The notes under the pieces: model-generated | What the model was told of the DNA's origin: nothing | Seen by the model: only the letters and a program-made list of their open reading frames with translations | Databases searched by the model: none | Made by a program: the position numbers and the translations under genes | Shown here: positions 51,083 to 61,318 of the stretch, one piece after another | Numbering within the stretch: the first letter of the stretch is position 1 | Layout: each line of letters opens with the position of its first letter | Assembly (NCBI GenBank): GCA_965233705.1 | Contig: CBDDTF010000002.1 | Coordinates: 310,001 to 374,000 of the forward strand | Source of the DNA: Algihabitans sp965233705 | GTDB lineage: Bacteria; Pseudomonadota; Alphaproteobacteria; Kiloniellales; DSM-21159 | Length of the DNA: 64,000 nucleotides | Reading direction: 5' to 3'

Positions 51083-53748
51083 CCCCGCTCGGCCGCCGCG
51101 CGCCGGCGGATCAGCGCCTTGTGCGCCTCCTCCACCACCAGCAGGATCAGGGCCACGGCCAGCAGCAGCAGCCAGGTCCGCAGGCTGATCGGCTGCAGAT
51201 CCAGCACGTCGGACAGGCCGGGCAGGTACATGGCGCCGATGTGCACGAGCTGCGCAGCCGGCACCGCCAGCACCAGGAAGGGGTTGGCCAGCAGCGGGAT
51301 GCGGAACAGCGAGCGGCTTTCCGAACGGCTCTGCAGCGCGTGGATGTTGCCGAAGATCACCATCAGCATCAGGGTGAAGTTGCGCGCCTGCTCCAGCGCG
51401 ACGCCCTCGCGCATCAGCACCGCGAAGGTCGCGAAGGCGAGCACGCCCATGACGCCGCCGGCGACCAGCACGTGCTCGACGATGTGGCGCTCGAAGATCG
51501 GCTCGCTGGGCGTGCGCGGGCGCCGCCTCAGCTCGCCGCCCTCGCGCGGCTCGAAGGCCAGCGCCACGTCCTGCAGCCCGTTGGCGACCAGGTTGAGCCA
51601 CAGGAGCTGCACCGCCGTCAGCGGCATCGGCAGGCCGGCGAAGACCGTCAGGAAGAACAGCAGCAGGGCCGAGAAGCCGGTGGCGATCAGCAGCGCGATC
51701 ACCTTGCGGATGTTGTTGTAGACGATGCGCCCCTGCTCGATGCCGGCGACCAGGGAGTCGAAGCGGTCGTCGGTGATGATCAGGTCGGCCGCCTCCTTGG
51801 CCACGTCGGTGCCGCGCTTGCCCATGGCCACGCCGGTGTTGGCCCGGCGCATCGCCGGGGCGTCGTTGACGCCGTCGCCGGTGACCGCGACGAAGTGGCC
51901 CTCGCGCATGAAGCTGTCGACGATCAGCTCCTTCTGCGCCGGCTCGATGCGGGCGAAGACGCGGGCCGGACGGATCAGGGCGTCCAACGCGATCTGCCCC
52001 TTCTCGCGGGCGGCGCGGATGTCGGCCCCGGTGACGGCGCGCTCCTGCGGACCGGCCATGCCCAGCTCGACCGCGATGGCATGGGCGGTCGCCGGATGGT
52101 CGCCGGTCACCATCGCCACGCCGATGCCGCCGGCCCGGCAGCGCGCCACCGCCTCGACCGCCTCGGGCCGCACGGGGTCGATCATCGCCACCATGCCCAG
52201 GAAGGTCATGGCGTCCAGCCGGTCGATCTTGTGGCCGTTGTGGCCGCGGCGCTGGGCCAGCGCGATAATCCGGTAGCCCTCGCCGGCCAGCGCCTCGAAC
52301 TGTGCCTCCAGCGCGGCGGCGTCGATCGGCACCACGCCCTCGGCCGTCTCCATGTGGCTGCACAGCGCCAGCAGCCGCTCCGGGCTGCCCTTGACGTAGA
52401 GGCAGGGCTCGCCGTCGCGCAGGTTCAGGCTGCCGGAGTAGGCCTTCTCCGACTCGTAGGGGATCAGGTCGAGCTGGCGCTGCTGGGCGCGCAGCTCGCT
52501 CAGCGACAGGCCCAGCTTCTTGGCCAGCACCAGGAAGGCGACGTCGACGATGTCGCCGTCCGAGGCCCACTCGCCGCCCGAGTAGTCCAGGTAGCTCTCG
52601 TTGGCCAGCACGCCGGTGACACAGAGCTCGCGCAGGCGCTCCAGCTTGGATTCCAGGTCCAGCGGCCGGATCTCGCCGCCGGGGGCCACGCCCTCGCCGG
52701 TCACCTCGAAGCGGCTGCCGCCGGGCAGCGCCACCTGGCGCACGGTCAGCTCGTTGACGGTCAGCGTGCCGGTCTTGTCGGAGCAGATGAAGGTGCAGGA
52801 GCCCAGCGCCTCCACCGCGATCAGCTTGCGGATGATCACGTTGCGCCGCGCCATGCGCCGCATCCCGATGGCCAGCGCCACGGTCAGCGCCGCCGGCAGG
52901 CCCTCGGGGATGGTCGAGACGGCCAGGCCGACGCCCATCATCAGGATCTCCTGGCCGTCGTAGCCGCCCACCGTCGCCATCACCAGCGCCAGCAGCGCGA
53001 TGGCGATCAGGATCGCCCCGGCCACCTGGTAGGTGAAGCGGCGGATGCGGATCATCAGCGGCGGCTCGGAGACGCGCTCGCGCCCGATGCGCCGGGCGAT
53101 CTCGCCGATCCGCGTGTTCAGCGCGGTCGCCGTCACCAGGCCCTGGCCGCGGCCGTGGGTGACCACCGAGCCGGCGAAGGCGCAGTCGACCCGCTCGGCC
53201 AGCGGCGCGTCCTCGGCCACGGAGGCCTCGGCCGACTTGGTCACCGCCAGCGATTCGCCGGTCAGCAGCGACTCGTCGACCGCCAGCGAGTGGGCGCTCA
53301 GCAGCTTCACGTCGGCCGGCACGCGATCGCCGGAGGACAGCAGCACCAGATCGCCGGGCACCACCTCCTCGACGTCGATCGTCATGGCCGCGCCGTCGCG
53401 CACCACGTGGGCGGTGCCGCGCACCATGGCCCGCAGCGCCGAGGCCGAGCGCTGGGCCGAGTACTCCTGCACCGTGCCGATCGCCGCATTGAGCAGCAGC
53501 ACGGCGGCGATGAAGACGGCGCTGGGAAGCTGGCCGATCGCCAGGGAGACGGCGGCGGCGATCAGCAGGATGTAGATGAAGGGGCTGAGGAACTGCTGCG
53601 CGAAGAGCCGCACGAGGCCCGGCAGCTTCGGTTCGGGCAGGCGGTTCGGCCCGACCTGCGCCAGCCGGCGCGCCGCCTCCGCACGACTCAGGCCGTTGCC
53701 GGGCCGCACGGGAGCCGTCTCGGGCGTCTGCACCTCGGCGCGTGTCAT
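51079..53748 (-). CDS. Cation-transporting P-type ATPase
   Basis: 889 residues from ATG 53748; in-frame ATG 53784 and TTG 53796 are alternatives. Architecture of P2-type pumps: N-terminal cation-ATPase domain (GLSRAEAARRLAQVGPNRLPEP), TGES loop (LLTGESLAV), M4 TIPEGLPAALT, phosphorylation site CSDKTGTLT, KGSPERLL in the nucleotide domain, hinge TGDGVNDAPA. M6 reads NLVANGLQDVALAFEP, lacking the Asp that binds Ca2+ in SERCA-type pumps, so the ion is uncertain (Ca2+ or a monovalent/divalent alternative). Ten membrane segments are predicted. Confidence 0.92.
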   Translation of the reverse strand: MTRAEVQTPETAPVRPGNGLSRAEAARRLAQVGPNRLPEPKLPGLVRLFAQQFLSPFIYILLIAAAVSLAIGQLPSAVFIAAVLLLNAAIGTVQEYSAQRSASALRAMVRGTAHVVRDGAAMTIDVEEVVPGDLVLLSSGDRVPADVKLLSAHSLAVDESLLTGESLAVTKSAEASVAEDAPLAERVDCAFAGSVVTHGRGQGLVTATALNTRIGEIARRIGRERVSEPPLMIRIRRFTYQVAGAILIAIALLALVMATVGGYDGQEILMMGVGLAVSTIPEGLPAALTVALAIGMRRMARRNVIIRKLIAVEALGSCTFICSDKTGTLTVNELTVRQVALPGGSRFEVTGEGVAPGGEIRPLDLESKLERLRELCVTGVLANESYLDYSGGEWASDGDIVDVAFLVLAKKLGLSLSELRAQQRQLDLIPYESEKAYSGSLNLRDGEPCLYVKGSPERLLALCSHMETAEGVVPIDAAALEAQFEALAGEGYRIIALAQRRGHNGHKIDRLDAMTFLGMVAMIDPVRPEAVEAVARCRAGGIGVAMVTGDHPATAHAIAVELGMAGPQERAVTGADIRAAREKGQIALDALIRPARVFARIEPAQKELIVDSFMREGHFVAVTGDGVNDAPAMRRANTGVAMGKRGTDVAKEAADLIITDDRFDSLVAGIEQGRIVYNNIRKVIALLIATGFSALLLFFLTVFAGLPMPLTAVQLLWLNLVANGLQDVALAFEPREGGELRRRPRTPSEPIFERHIVEHVLVAGGVMGVLAFATFAVLMREGVALEQARNFTLMLMVIFGNIHALQSRSESRSLFRIPLLANPFLVLAVPAAQLVHIGAMYLPGLSDVLDLQPISLRTWLLLLAVALILLVVEEAHKALIRRRAAAERG

Positions 53749-54022
53749 GGACGAGCTGTCCCAGCTTTCGCCGCAGCGCACCATGAGGTGCGTCAAGCGG
53801 CTCGGTCAGGGACGCAGCCCCGCCCCAAAGCGTTACGAAGCCCGTCGCCGACCGTCCGGCTTCGCGTCGGCACGGGCCGGCTGCGTCGCGTATCGGTGAC
53901 GCGGCGCTTCGCGCGCGCCCTGCCCGGCGGCGCCCCACCCAATGGGTGCAGACGCGCGCCACCTGCGCCAGGGCTCGGGACCGGCGGAACCGCTGTGCGG
54001 GTCCATACCGTCGCAAACCGCC
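53749..54022. other. Gap upstream of the P-type ATPase, no gene seen
   Basis: 274 bases between the exporter operon end and the pump start. It should hold the pump promoter (minus strand) but I see no convincing pair of boxes. It contains a short stretch CGCAAACCGCCCTAG (54012-54026 with the ABC gene stop) resembling the mmsA motif only loosely. Confidence 0.35.
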
Positions 54023-54764
<742 letters not shown>

Positions 54765-54778
<14 letters not shown>

Positions 54779-56021
54779 GCACGATCTCCACCGGGTCGAC
54801 CCGCGCGGCCCGGCGCGCCGGCAGGTAGGCGGCCAGGGTGGCCGCGGTCACCGCCGCCGCGCCGGCCAGGGCGTAGTTGAGGAAGCCGCGGTCGAGCTTG
54901 AAGCCCTCCGACTTGACGAAACCCTCGATCGTGAAGCGCACCTGGGCCAGCAGCTCGATCAGCAGCCAGCCCAGGGCCCAGCCGAGCAGCATGCCGGCCA
55001 GCCCGACCAGCAGCCCCTCCACCACGAAGATCCGCTCGACGTCGCGGGACTCGAAGCCGAGCGACTTGAGGATGGCGATGTCGCGCACCTTCTCCAGCAC
55101 CACCGTGGAGATGATGTTGAAGATGCCGAAGGCGGCCACCACCAGGATGGCGCCGGTGGTGGAGTACATGATGGCGTTCTGGATGACGAAGATGCCGAGG
55201 ACGTTCTGGTTGGCCTCCTCCCAGGACTCCGTGCGGTAGCCGTAGCGCGCCTCGATGCGGCGGGCCAGCGGCTCGGCGCCGTCGACCTCGGCCAGCTTGA
55301 GGCGCACCCGGTTGATCACGTTGGGCCGGTCCTCCAGCACCTGCACCTTCTTCAGCAGAGCATAGCCCTGGGCATTGTCCATCTCGGTGATGCCGGTGGC
55401 GTAGAGGCCGACCACCTTCATCTTCAGCACCACCCCCGCCGTCGACAGCGCGGTGACGCTGTCGCCCGGCTCGGCGCCCAGCTTCTCGGCCAGGCCGGCA
55501 CCCAGGATCACCCCGTTGGCGGTGGTGAAGAGGTCGTCGAGCGCGCCAGCCGTCATGTCGCGCTCCAGGTTGGACACGCGGCGCTCGCGCGCCGGCTCGA
55601 TGCCCTGGATCTGGGCGGAGACGTCGCGCGAGCCGTAGCGCAGGATCACCTGCCCGGTCAGCATCGGCGCCACCGCGACCCCCTGCAGCCGCTCCAGCTC
55701 GGCGACCTTGGCCAGCCCGTTCTTGATCCCGCGCAGCTCCTCCTTCGGCTTAACGCCGACCAGGCGCACGGCGCCGCCGCCGAAGGCTTGCTCGACCGGC
55801 TGCGCCGGCGGCGCGCGGTACTCGTCCTTCATGGTGACATGCGGGCTGACGTCGATGATCTTGGCGACGAAATACTGCTGGAAGCCCTGCATCAGCGCCG
55901 CCACGGCGATGAAGAAGCCGACGCCCAGCGCCACCCCGACCAGGGACACGGCGGTCTGGCGCTTGCGCTTCCTCAGGTGGCCCAGCGCGATGTCCGCGAC
56001 CAGGCCGAGCAGGCCGCTCAT
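54765..56021 (-). CDS. ABC exporter permease (MacB/DevC-like, FtsX fold)
   Basis: 418 residues from ATG 56021. TM1 at about 22-45, a large periplasmic MacB-like core (about 46-285), then three C-terminal membrane segments (about 290-410) with the FtsX motif LEKVRDIAILKSLGFESRDVERIFVVEGLLVGLAG. This matches single-unit permeases of DevBCA-type systems. ATG 56021 overlaps the adaptor stop by four bases. Substrate unknown. Confidence 0.92.
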
Positions 56022-57082
56022 GGCTCCCTGTCCTCCTCCGCGCCCTGCCGCGTCGCGCCCGCGGGCGCCCCGGCCGTCTCCGCCAGGCGCAGGCGGTCGC
56101 CGTCGGCCAGCCCGGCCGGCGGCGCGGCCAGCAGCCGTGCATCGGCCGCCAGCCCGCGCAGCACCTCGACCCGGCCGTCGCCGTAGACCCCCAGCGTGAG
56201 CGGCCGCCGCCGCGCCACCGGCCGACCTTCGGCATCGCGCTCGACCAGGAAGACGGCCTCGCCCACCAGGGCCGTCTCCGGGATCAGCAGGGCGGCGGCC
56301 TCCTGGCGGACCAGGATGTTGACCTCCACCGTCATGCCGATCATCAGCGGCGAGTCGGCCGGCAGGATCAGGCGCACCCGGTACTGCTTGTTGACAGGAT
56401 CGCCCATCGGCGTGAGCTCCGCCACCCGCGCGCGCAGGTTTGCGCCGGCGAAGGCGTCGGCCTTGATCAGTGCGGTCTGGCCGAGCGAGACGCGCGGAAT
56501 GTCCTCCTCGTCGACCTGCGCCTCGATCCAGTAGGGCCGCGCGCTGCCGAGCCAGAGCAGCACGTCGCCCGGCTGCACCACCTCGCCGATCTCGTGCTCC
56601 TTGCGCAGCACCACGGCATCGAAGGGCGCCACCAGGGTCAGATCCAACAGCTTCTGGCGCTGCGCCTCGGCGGCGGCGACCGCCTGATCCAGCTCCGACT
56701 TCTTCAGATCGTAGGCCTGGCGCGAGACATGGCCGCCGGCAAGCAGGCGGCGCGCCCGCTCCAGGTCCCCCTGGAGGAACTCGACACGCGCCAGCAGCGC
56801 CTCCAGCTCGGCGCGGGCGGTGAGATCGTCGAGCTGCACCAGCACCTCGCCGGACAGCACCGGCTGGCCCTCGACCACGGGATAGGCGCGGATGCGGCCG
56901 GTCTCGGTCGAGGCCAGCTCCGCCTCGCGGGTCGGCGCCACCTCGCCGGTGGCGTAGACCGCCTCGACGGCCGGGCCGCGCTGGGGCACGGTCACGGCCA
57001 CCTTCGGCGGGCGGCTGTCCCACCAGAGCCAGCCACCGACCAGCGCGGCGGCGAGCAGCAGGAGAAGGAGCAGTCTGTGCAC
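56018..57082 (-). CDS. Periplasmic adaptor (HlyD/MFP family)
   Basis: 354 residues from GTG 57082, chosen because it yields VHRLLLLLLLAAALVGGWLW as an N-terminal anchor; the open frame beyond it is antisense to pgk. Lipoyl half-motifs (EVLVQLDDLTARAELEALL and LTLVAPFDAVVLRKEHEIGEVVQPGDVLLWLG) flank a helical hairpin (about 85-150), followed by a beta-barrel (WIEAQVDEEDIPRVSLGQTALIKA). It bridges the inner-membrane permease to the outer membrane. First gene of the exporter operon, divergent from pgk across 138 bases. Confidence 0.92.
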   Translation of the reverse strand: MHRLLLLLLLAAALVGGWLWWDSRPPKVAVTVPQRGPAVEAVYATGEVAPTREAELASTETGRIRAYPVVEGQPVLSGEVLVQLDDLTARAELEALLARVEFLQGDLERARRLLAGGHVSRQAYDLKKSELDQAVAAAEAQRQKLLDLTLVAPFDAVVLRKEHEIGEVVQPGDVLLWLGSARPYWIEAQVDEEDIPRVSLGQTALIKADAFAGANLRARVAELTPMGDPVNKQYRVRLILPADSPLMIGMTVEVNILVRQEAAALLIPETALVGEAVFLVERDAEGRPVARRRPLTLGVYGDGRVEVLRGLAADARLLAAPPAGLADGDRLRLAETAGAPAGATRQGAEEDREP

Positions 57083-57220
57083 GAGAGGGTCCGGTCCCCG
57101 CTTGCGGTGCGGCACGCCTTGGCGCGCGCCAGGCAGATCGAGTATCACTCGGCGCGCACGCCCGGCCTTGCGCTGGCGCAATCGCACAGTCGTCCCCGCC
57201 CAACCGACAGGCAGGAGCCC

Positions 57221-58420
57221 ATGCCCAGCTTCAAGACGATCGACGACCTCGAGGTCTCCGGCAAGACGGTGCTGGTCCGCGTCGACTACAACGTGCCGCT
57301 CCAGCAGGGGCAGGTGAGCGACGCCACGCGGATCGAGCGCACGCGGGCGACGATCGACGACCTGACCGGGCGCGGCGCCAAGGTGGTGCTGCTCGCCCAC
57401 TTCGACCGGCCGAAGGGCAAGCGGGTGCCCGAGATGTCGCTGCGGCCGGTCGCGGCGGCCGCCGGCGCGGTGCTGGGGCGCCCGGTCGCCTTCGCCGAGG
57501 ACTGCGTCGGCCCGGCGGCCGAGGCCGCGGTGGGCGAGCTGGCCGCGGGCGAGGTGCTGCTGTTGGAGAACCTGCGCTTCCACGCCGGCGAGGAGGCCAA
57601 CGACCCCGATTTCGCCGCCGGCCTGGCGGCGCTCGGCGACCTCTACGTCAACGACGCCTTTTCCGCCGCGCACCGCGCCCATGCCTCGGTCGAGGCGCTG
57701 GCCCGGCGCCGGCCGGCCGCCGCCGGGCGCCTGATGCAGCAGGAGCTGGAGGCGCTGACCCGCGCGCTGGAACAGCCCGAGCGCCCGGTCGCGGCGATCG
57801 TCGGCGGCGCCAAGGTCTCGACCAAGCTGGACCTGCTGGGCAACCTGGTCGAGAAAGTGCAGCTCCTGATCGTCGGCGGCGGCATGGCCAACACCTTCCT
57901 GCACGCCCTGGGCGTCGACGTCGGTGCCTCGCTCTGCGAGGCGGAGATGGCCGAAACGGTGCAGGAGATCGTGCGCCGGGCCAAGGCCAACGACTGCGAC
58001 ATCCTGCTGCCGACCGACGCGCTGGTGGCCCACGCGCTGGTCGCCAATCCGCCCTACGACACCGTGCCGATCAAGCAGGTGCCGCACGATCGGATGATCC
58101 TGGACGTCGGCCCGGCCACGGCCGAGCACATCGTCAACCGCCTGGGCGAGGTGAAGACCCTGGTGTGGAACGGGCCGCTCGGCGCCTTCGAGGTGCCGCC
58201 CTTCGAGACCGGCACCAACCTCGTCGCCAAGGCCGTGGCCGACTACACCCGCGCCGGGCGGCTGCTGAGCGTGGCCGGCGGCGGCGACACGGTGGCGGCG
58301 CTGGCCGGCGCCCAGGTGCTGGACGCGCTGTCCTACGTCTCCACCGCCGGCGGCGCCTTCCTGGAGTGGCTGGAGGGCAAGACCCTGCCGGGCGTCAAGG
58401 CGCTGGAGGACGCGGCGTGA
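57221..58420 (+). CDS. pgk: Phosphoglycerate kinase
   Basis: 399 residues from ATG 57221, preceded by GCAGGAG. Signatures: LVRVDYNVPL, AHFDRPKGKR, LLENLRFHAGEE, VNDAFSAAHRAHAS, GGAKVSTKLDLL, WNGPLGAFE and GGGDTVAALAGA. It transfers phosphate from 1,3-bisphosphoglycerate to ADP in glycolysis. No gapdh or fba neighbours. The TGA overlaps a GTG that starts a small lipoprotein gene. Confidence 0.97.
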   Translation: MPSFKTIDDLEVSGKTVLVRVDYNVPLQQGQVSDATRIERTRATIDDLTGRGAKVVLLAHFDRPKGKRVPEMSLRPVAAAAGAVLGRPVAFAEDCVGPAAEAAVGELAAGEVLLLENLRFHAGEEANDPDFAAGLAALGDLYVNDAFSAAHRAHASVEALARRRPAAAGRLMQQELEALTRALEQPERPVAAIVGGAKVSTKLDLLGNLVEKVQLLIVGGGMANTFLHALGVDVGASLCEAEMAETVQEIVRRAKANDCDILLPTDALVAHALVANPPYDTVPIKQVPHDRMILDVGPATAEHIVNRLGEVKTLVWNGPLGAFEVPPFETGTNLVAKAVADYTRAGRLLSVAGGGDTVAALAGAQVLDALSYVSTAGGAFLEWLEGKTLPGVKALEDAA

Positions 58421-58797
58421 CGCCCCGGCGCCGCGCCGCCGCCCCGGCGGCGCTGGCGGCGGCATTCGTGGCGCTGCTGGCGGCCTGCGCCAAAACACCG
58501 ACGGGCGCCACAGCGACGCGTAACACAGCGACGGGCGACACACCGCCGGCCGCAGCGCCGAGCGCCGAGGCGCCGGCCGCCTGGGCGCCGTTCGGGACCG
58601 GCTATCCGGCGCCCGGCGACGCCTGCCGGCGCGCCGGCGAGGCGGCGGCGACGATCGACTATCTGGACCACACCCGCGACCTGGTCGCCTGCCCGCGCGC
58701 CGCGCCGCTGGCGGAGCGGCTGGCCGCCCGCCCCGGCGCCGCGCGGCTGGAGCGCCGCGCCGGCTGGGTGCTGCTGTCCCTGCCGCGCCCCGAGTGA
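58417..58797 (+). CDS. Small lipoprotein of unknown function
   Basis: 126 residues from GTG 58417, overlapping the pgk stop (GTGA), so translated with pgk. A signal peptide ends in lipobox LLAAC (Cys about 24). A Thr/Ala/Pro-rich linker leads to a compact domain with two cysteines (GDACRRAGEAAATIDYLDHTRDLVACP), possibly disulfide-bonded in the periplasm. No known family. The stop codon lies in the first unit of a 17-base tandem repeat. Confidence 0.7.
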   Translation: MTPRRRAAAPAALAAAFVALLAACAKTPTGATATRNTATGDTPPAAAPSAEAPAAWAPFGTGYPAPGDACRRAGEAAATIDYLDHTRDLVACPRAAPLAERLAARPGAARLERRAGWVLLSLPRPE

Positions 58798-58837
58798 CGG
58801 TCCGCCCCGAGTGACGGCCCACCCCGAATAACGGTGC
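58787..58837. repeat. 17-base tandem repeat x3 over the lipoprotein stop codon
   Basis: Units at 58787-58803, 58804-58820 and 58821-58837 (GCCCCGAGTGACGGTCC type). The TGA at 58795-58797 is part of the first unit; the second keeps a TGA at the same place, the third has TAA. Confidence 0.9.
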
Positions 58838-58963
58838 GGCGCGGCCGCCCGGCCGAACATCACAAATTGTTACAAAACCGGCCCGGCGCCGCGAATTCTG
58901 CTTTATGGGGCGTTAACGCCGTGGCGTGACACTGCGCATCGTGCTCATGCGGGAAACACGACG

Positions 58964-61252
58964 ATGCCGGACCTGCCGCTCCTGCTGCCGCTGATTCAGA
59001 ATGTCGGGATCATGGCGGTCCTGGCGGTGGCCTACGCCGCCATCGCCTCGCGGCTGCAGGGCCGGCCCGCGATCCTGCGCTCGCTCTGCCTGGGCCTGGT
59101 GTTCGGCCTGATGTCCAGCGCCGCGATGCTGGCGCCGCTGACCCTGGCCCCAGGGCTGATTTTCGACACCCGCTCGATCCCGCTGATCCTCGCCGGGCCC
59201 TTTGGCGGTCCCTGGGCCGCAGTGCTGGCGGCCGCGATGACCGGCGCGACGCGCGCCCTGATCGGCGGCAGCGGCGTCGCCCCCGCCTTCGTCGGTCTGA
59301 CGGGCGTGGTGCTGCTCTCCATCGGCCTCTGGGCGCTCCGCCGCAAGCTGCCGGGCTTCGGCGCCCATCACCTGGCCCTCGGGGGGCTCGCCTGCCTGCT
59401 GCCGATCACCGCCGGCCTGCTCCTGCTCGGCCTGCCCGAAACCATCGGGATCCTCTCGGCGATCGGCCTGCCGCTCGCCTTCGTCTACACCCTGGGCGCC
59501 TACACGGTGGGCTGGCTGCTGCTCGCCGAGGACCGGCGCGAAGCCATGGAGCAGGAACTCCAACAGGCCTACCGCCTGGCGGAGCGGGCGAGCCAGGCCA
59601 AGTCCCAGTTCCTGGCGCAGGTCAGCCACGAGCTGCGCACCCCGATGGCGGCCATCCTCGGCGCCCTCGACCTCTTGTCGATGGAGCGCCTCAAGCCGGA
59701 CCAGGCCGCGCTGCTGGACGTCTCCCGTCGCTCGGCGGAGCACCTCGTCTCGCTGCTGAACGAGCTGCTCGACCTGTCGAAGGTGGAGGCCGGCCGGCTG
59801 ACCCTGAACAGCGGTTTGATGAACCTCTCCGCCCTGCTCGCGGAGGTGCAATCCCTCTACGAGGCCGCCGCCCAGGAAAAGGGGCTGCGGTTCCGCTTCG
59901 CCCTCGCGGCGGACTTGCCGCAGCACATTCACAGCGACCGGCAGCGCCTGCGGCAGATCCTGACCAACCTGCTCGGCAACGCCCTCAAGTTCACCTCCGA
60001 GGGCCTGGTCGAGCTGCACGCCGAGTGCGCGACCGACGCCGCGGGCAATCCGCGCCTGCGCATCATGGTGCGCGACACCGGCCCGGGGATCCCGCTCGAC
60101 CAGCAGGCGAGCGTCTTCGAACCCTTCGTCCAGACCGAGCAGGGCAGCACCCGCAGCCGCGGCGGCACCGGCCTGGGGCTCACGATCAGCCGGGAGCTCG
60201 CCCGGGCCCTGGGCGGTGAGATCACGGTCGAGAGCGCGCCGGGGCTGGGATCGCGCTTCACCCTCGACCTGCCGCTGGAAGCCGTCGCCGCCGCGCCCCA
60301 GGCGGCCGACGGGGCGCTGGACGTCGCGGCGCTGGTGGCGAAGCGGCCGCTGCGCGGCCGGCGCATCCTGCTGGCCGAGGACGTGGTGGCCAACCGCGCC
60401 ATCATCGTGCGCATGCTCGAGTCCCTGGGCGCCGAGGTGGTCGGCGTCGGCAACGGCCAGGAGGCCGTGGCGGTCGCGCCCGAGGGCTTCGACGTGATCC
60501 TGATGGACATGCACATGCCGGTCATGGACGGCACCGAGGCGACGCGAAGGATCCGCGCCTTGCCGAGCCCGACCGGAGAGGTCGCCATCTTCGCGCTGAG
60601 CGCCGACGCCACGCCGGAGAATCGCCGGCTCTATACCGGCTGCGGCCTGACCGGCTTTCTGACCAAGCCGGTCGACTGGGCGCAGCTCGTCAGCGTTATC
60701 GAGCAGCTCGCCCGTCCCGCCGGGTCGCCGCGCGAGCCGGCCGACGGCACGGACGGCACGGCGGCGGACGCAGCAGGATACGGTGGGGCAGAGAACGGCA
60801 GGGCAGAGAACGGCGGGGCAGAGAACGGCGGGGCAGCGCGGACCACCGCCGAGGCGGAGCGGCGGTGGGACGACTCCACCCTGCGCGCGCTCGAGGCCGC
60901 GCTCGGGGCCGAGGCCGTCGCCGATCTCCTGGCGCATGTCCCCGAGTCGCTCGCTCACTGTCTGGAGTCCCTCCGCGACGGGCTGACGGAGCGCAACGCC
61001 CAGGCCGTCGAGACGCGGGTGCACGAGTCCGCCCACGCGCTGAAGGGCATGGCGGCGAACTTGGGGTTCAACCGCCTGGCGGCCCTGGCCGCCGAACTGG
61101 AGAGCGTGCAGCGCGTCGACGACGCCCAGGCCCTGATGACCCAGGTCGAGGCGGAGGCCGCCGCGGTCGCCGCCGCCGTGCGGCCCTATGGCGCGCGATC
61201 CGGCCCGGACGCGGCCCCCGACGCGTCGCGCGAGACGTCGCACTCGGCCTGA
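58964..61252 (+). CDS. Hybrid histidine kinase with 5TM-LYT sensor, receiver and Hpt
   Basis: 762 residues. About residues 1-190 form a five- to six-segment membrane sensor of the 5TMR-LYT type (FGLMSSAAMLAPLTLAPGLIFDTRSIPLILAGPFGGPWAAV, split here by the LMSSA turn). Then a short coiled coil, HisKA with phospho-His in QVSHELRTPMAAIL, ATPase with NLLGNALKFT, RDTGPGIPL and GGTGLGLTIS, a receiver with Asp in ILMDMHMPVMDG, and a C-terminal Hpt with HESAHALKG. Between receiver and Hpt is an AENGG pentapeptide repeat. It is a complete phosphorelay to the Hpt stage; the output regulator is elsewhere. Confidence 0.92.
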   Translation: MPDLPLLLPLIQNVGIMAVLAVAYAAIASRLQGRPAILRSLCLGLVFGLMSSAAMLAPLTLAPGLIFDTRSIPLILAGPFGGPWAAVLAAAMTGATRALIGGSGVAPAFVGLTGVVLLSIGLWALRRKLPGFGAHHLALGGLACLLPITAGLLLLGLPETIGILSAIGLPLAFVYTLGAYTVGWLLLAEDRREAMEQELQQAYRLAERASQAKSQFLAQVSHELRTPMAAILGALDLLSMERLKPDQAALLDVSRRSAEHLVSLLNELLDLSKVEAGRLTLNSGLMNLSALLAEVQSLYEAAAQEKGLRFRFALAADLPQHIHSDRQRLRQILTNLLGNALKFTSEGLVELHAECATDAAGNPRLRIMVRDTGPGIPLDQQASVFEPFVQTEQGSTRSRGGTGLGLTISRELARALGGEITVESAPGLGSRFTLDLPLEAVAAAPQAADGALDVAALVAKRPLRGRRILLAEDVVANRAIIVRMLESLGAEVVGVGNGQEAVAVAPEGFDVILMDMHMPVMDGTEATRRIRALPSPTGEVAIFALSADATPENRRLYTGCGLTGFLTKPVDWAQLVSVIEQLARPAGSPREPADGTDGTAADAAGYGGAENGRAENGGAENGGAARTTAEAERRWDDSTLRALEAALGAEAVADLLAHVPESLAHCLESLRDGLTERNAQAVETRVHESAHALKGMAANLGFNRLAALAAELESVQRVDDAQALMTQVEAEAAAVAAAVRPYGARSGPDAAPDASRETSHSA
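60779..60838 (+). repeat. In-frame 15-base tandem repeat inside the hybrid kinase gene
   Basis: About three and a half units of the GGGGCAGAGAACGGC type encode G-AENGR-AENGG-AENGG in the linker between receiver and Hpt domains. Frame-preserving, like the repeat in the fructosamine kinase gene. Confidence 0.9.
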
Positions 61253-61318
61253 CGGGGAAGACCGCAGCCCGCCGCCGGGCGCCGGAGCGGCTCGCGACCC
61301 GCGCGGCCCACGCGGGCG

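Noticed and set aside
50348..54016. A 1222-codon open frame overlapping the P-type ATPase in another phase of the same strand
   Set aside because: Composition is Arg/Gly/Ala repeats without homology; the ATPase frame carries all catalytic motifs.
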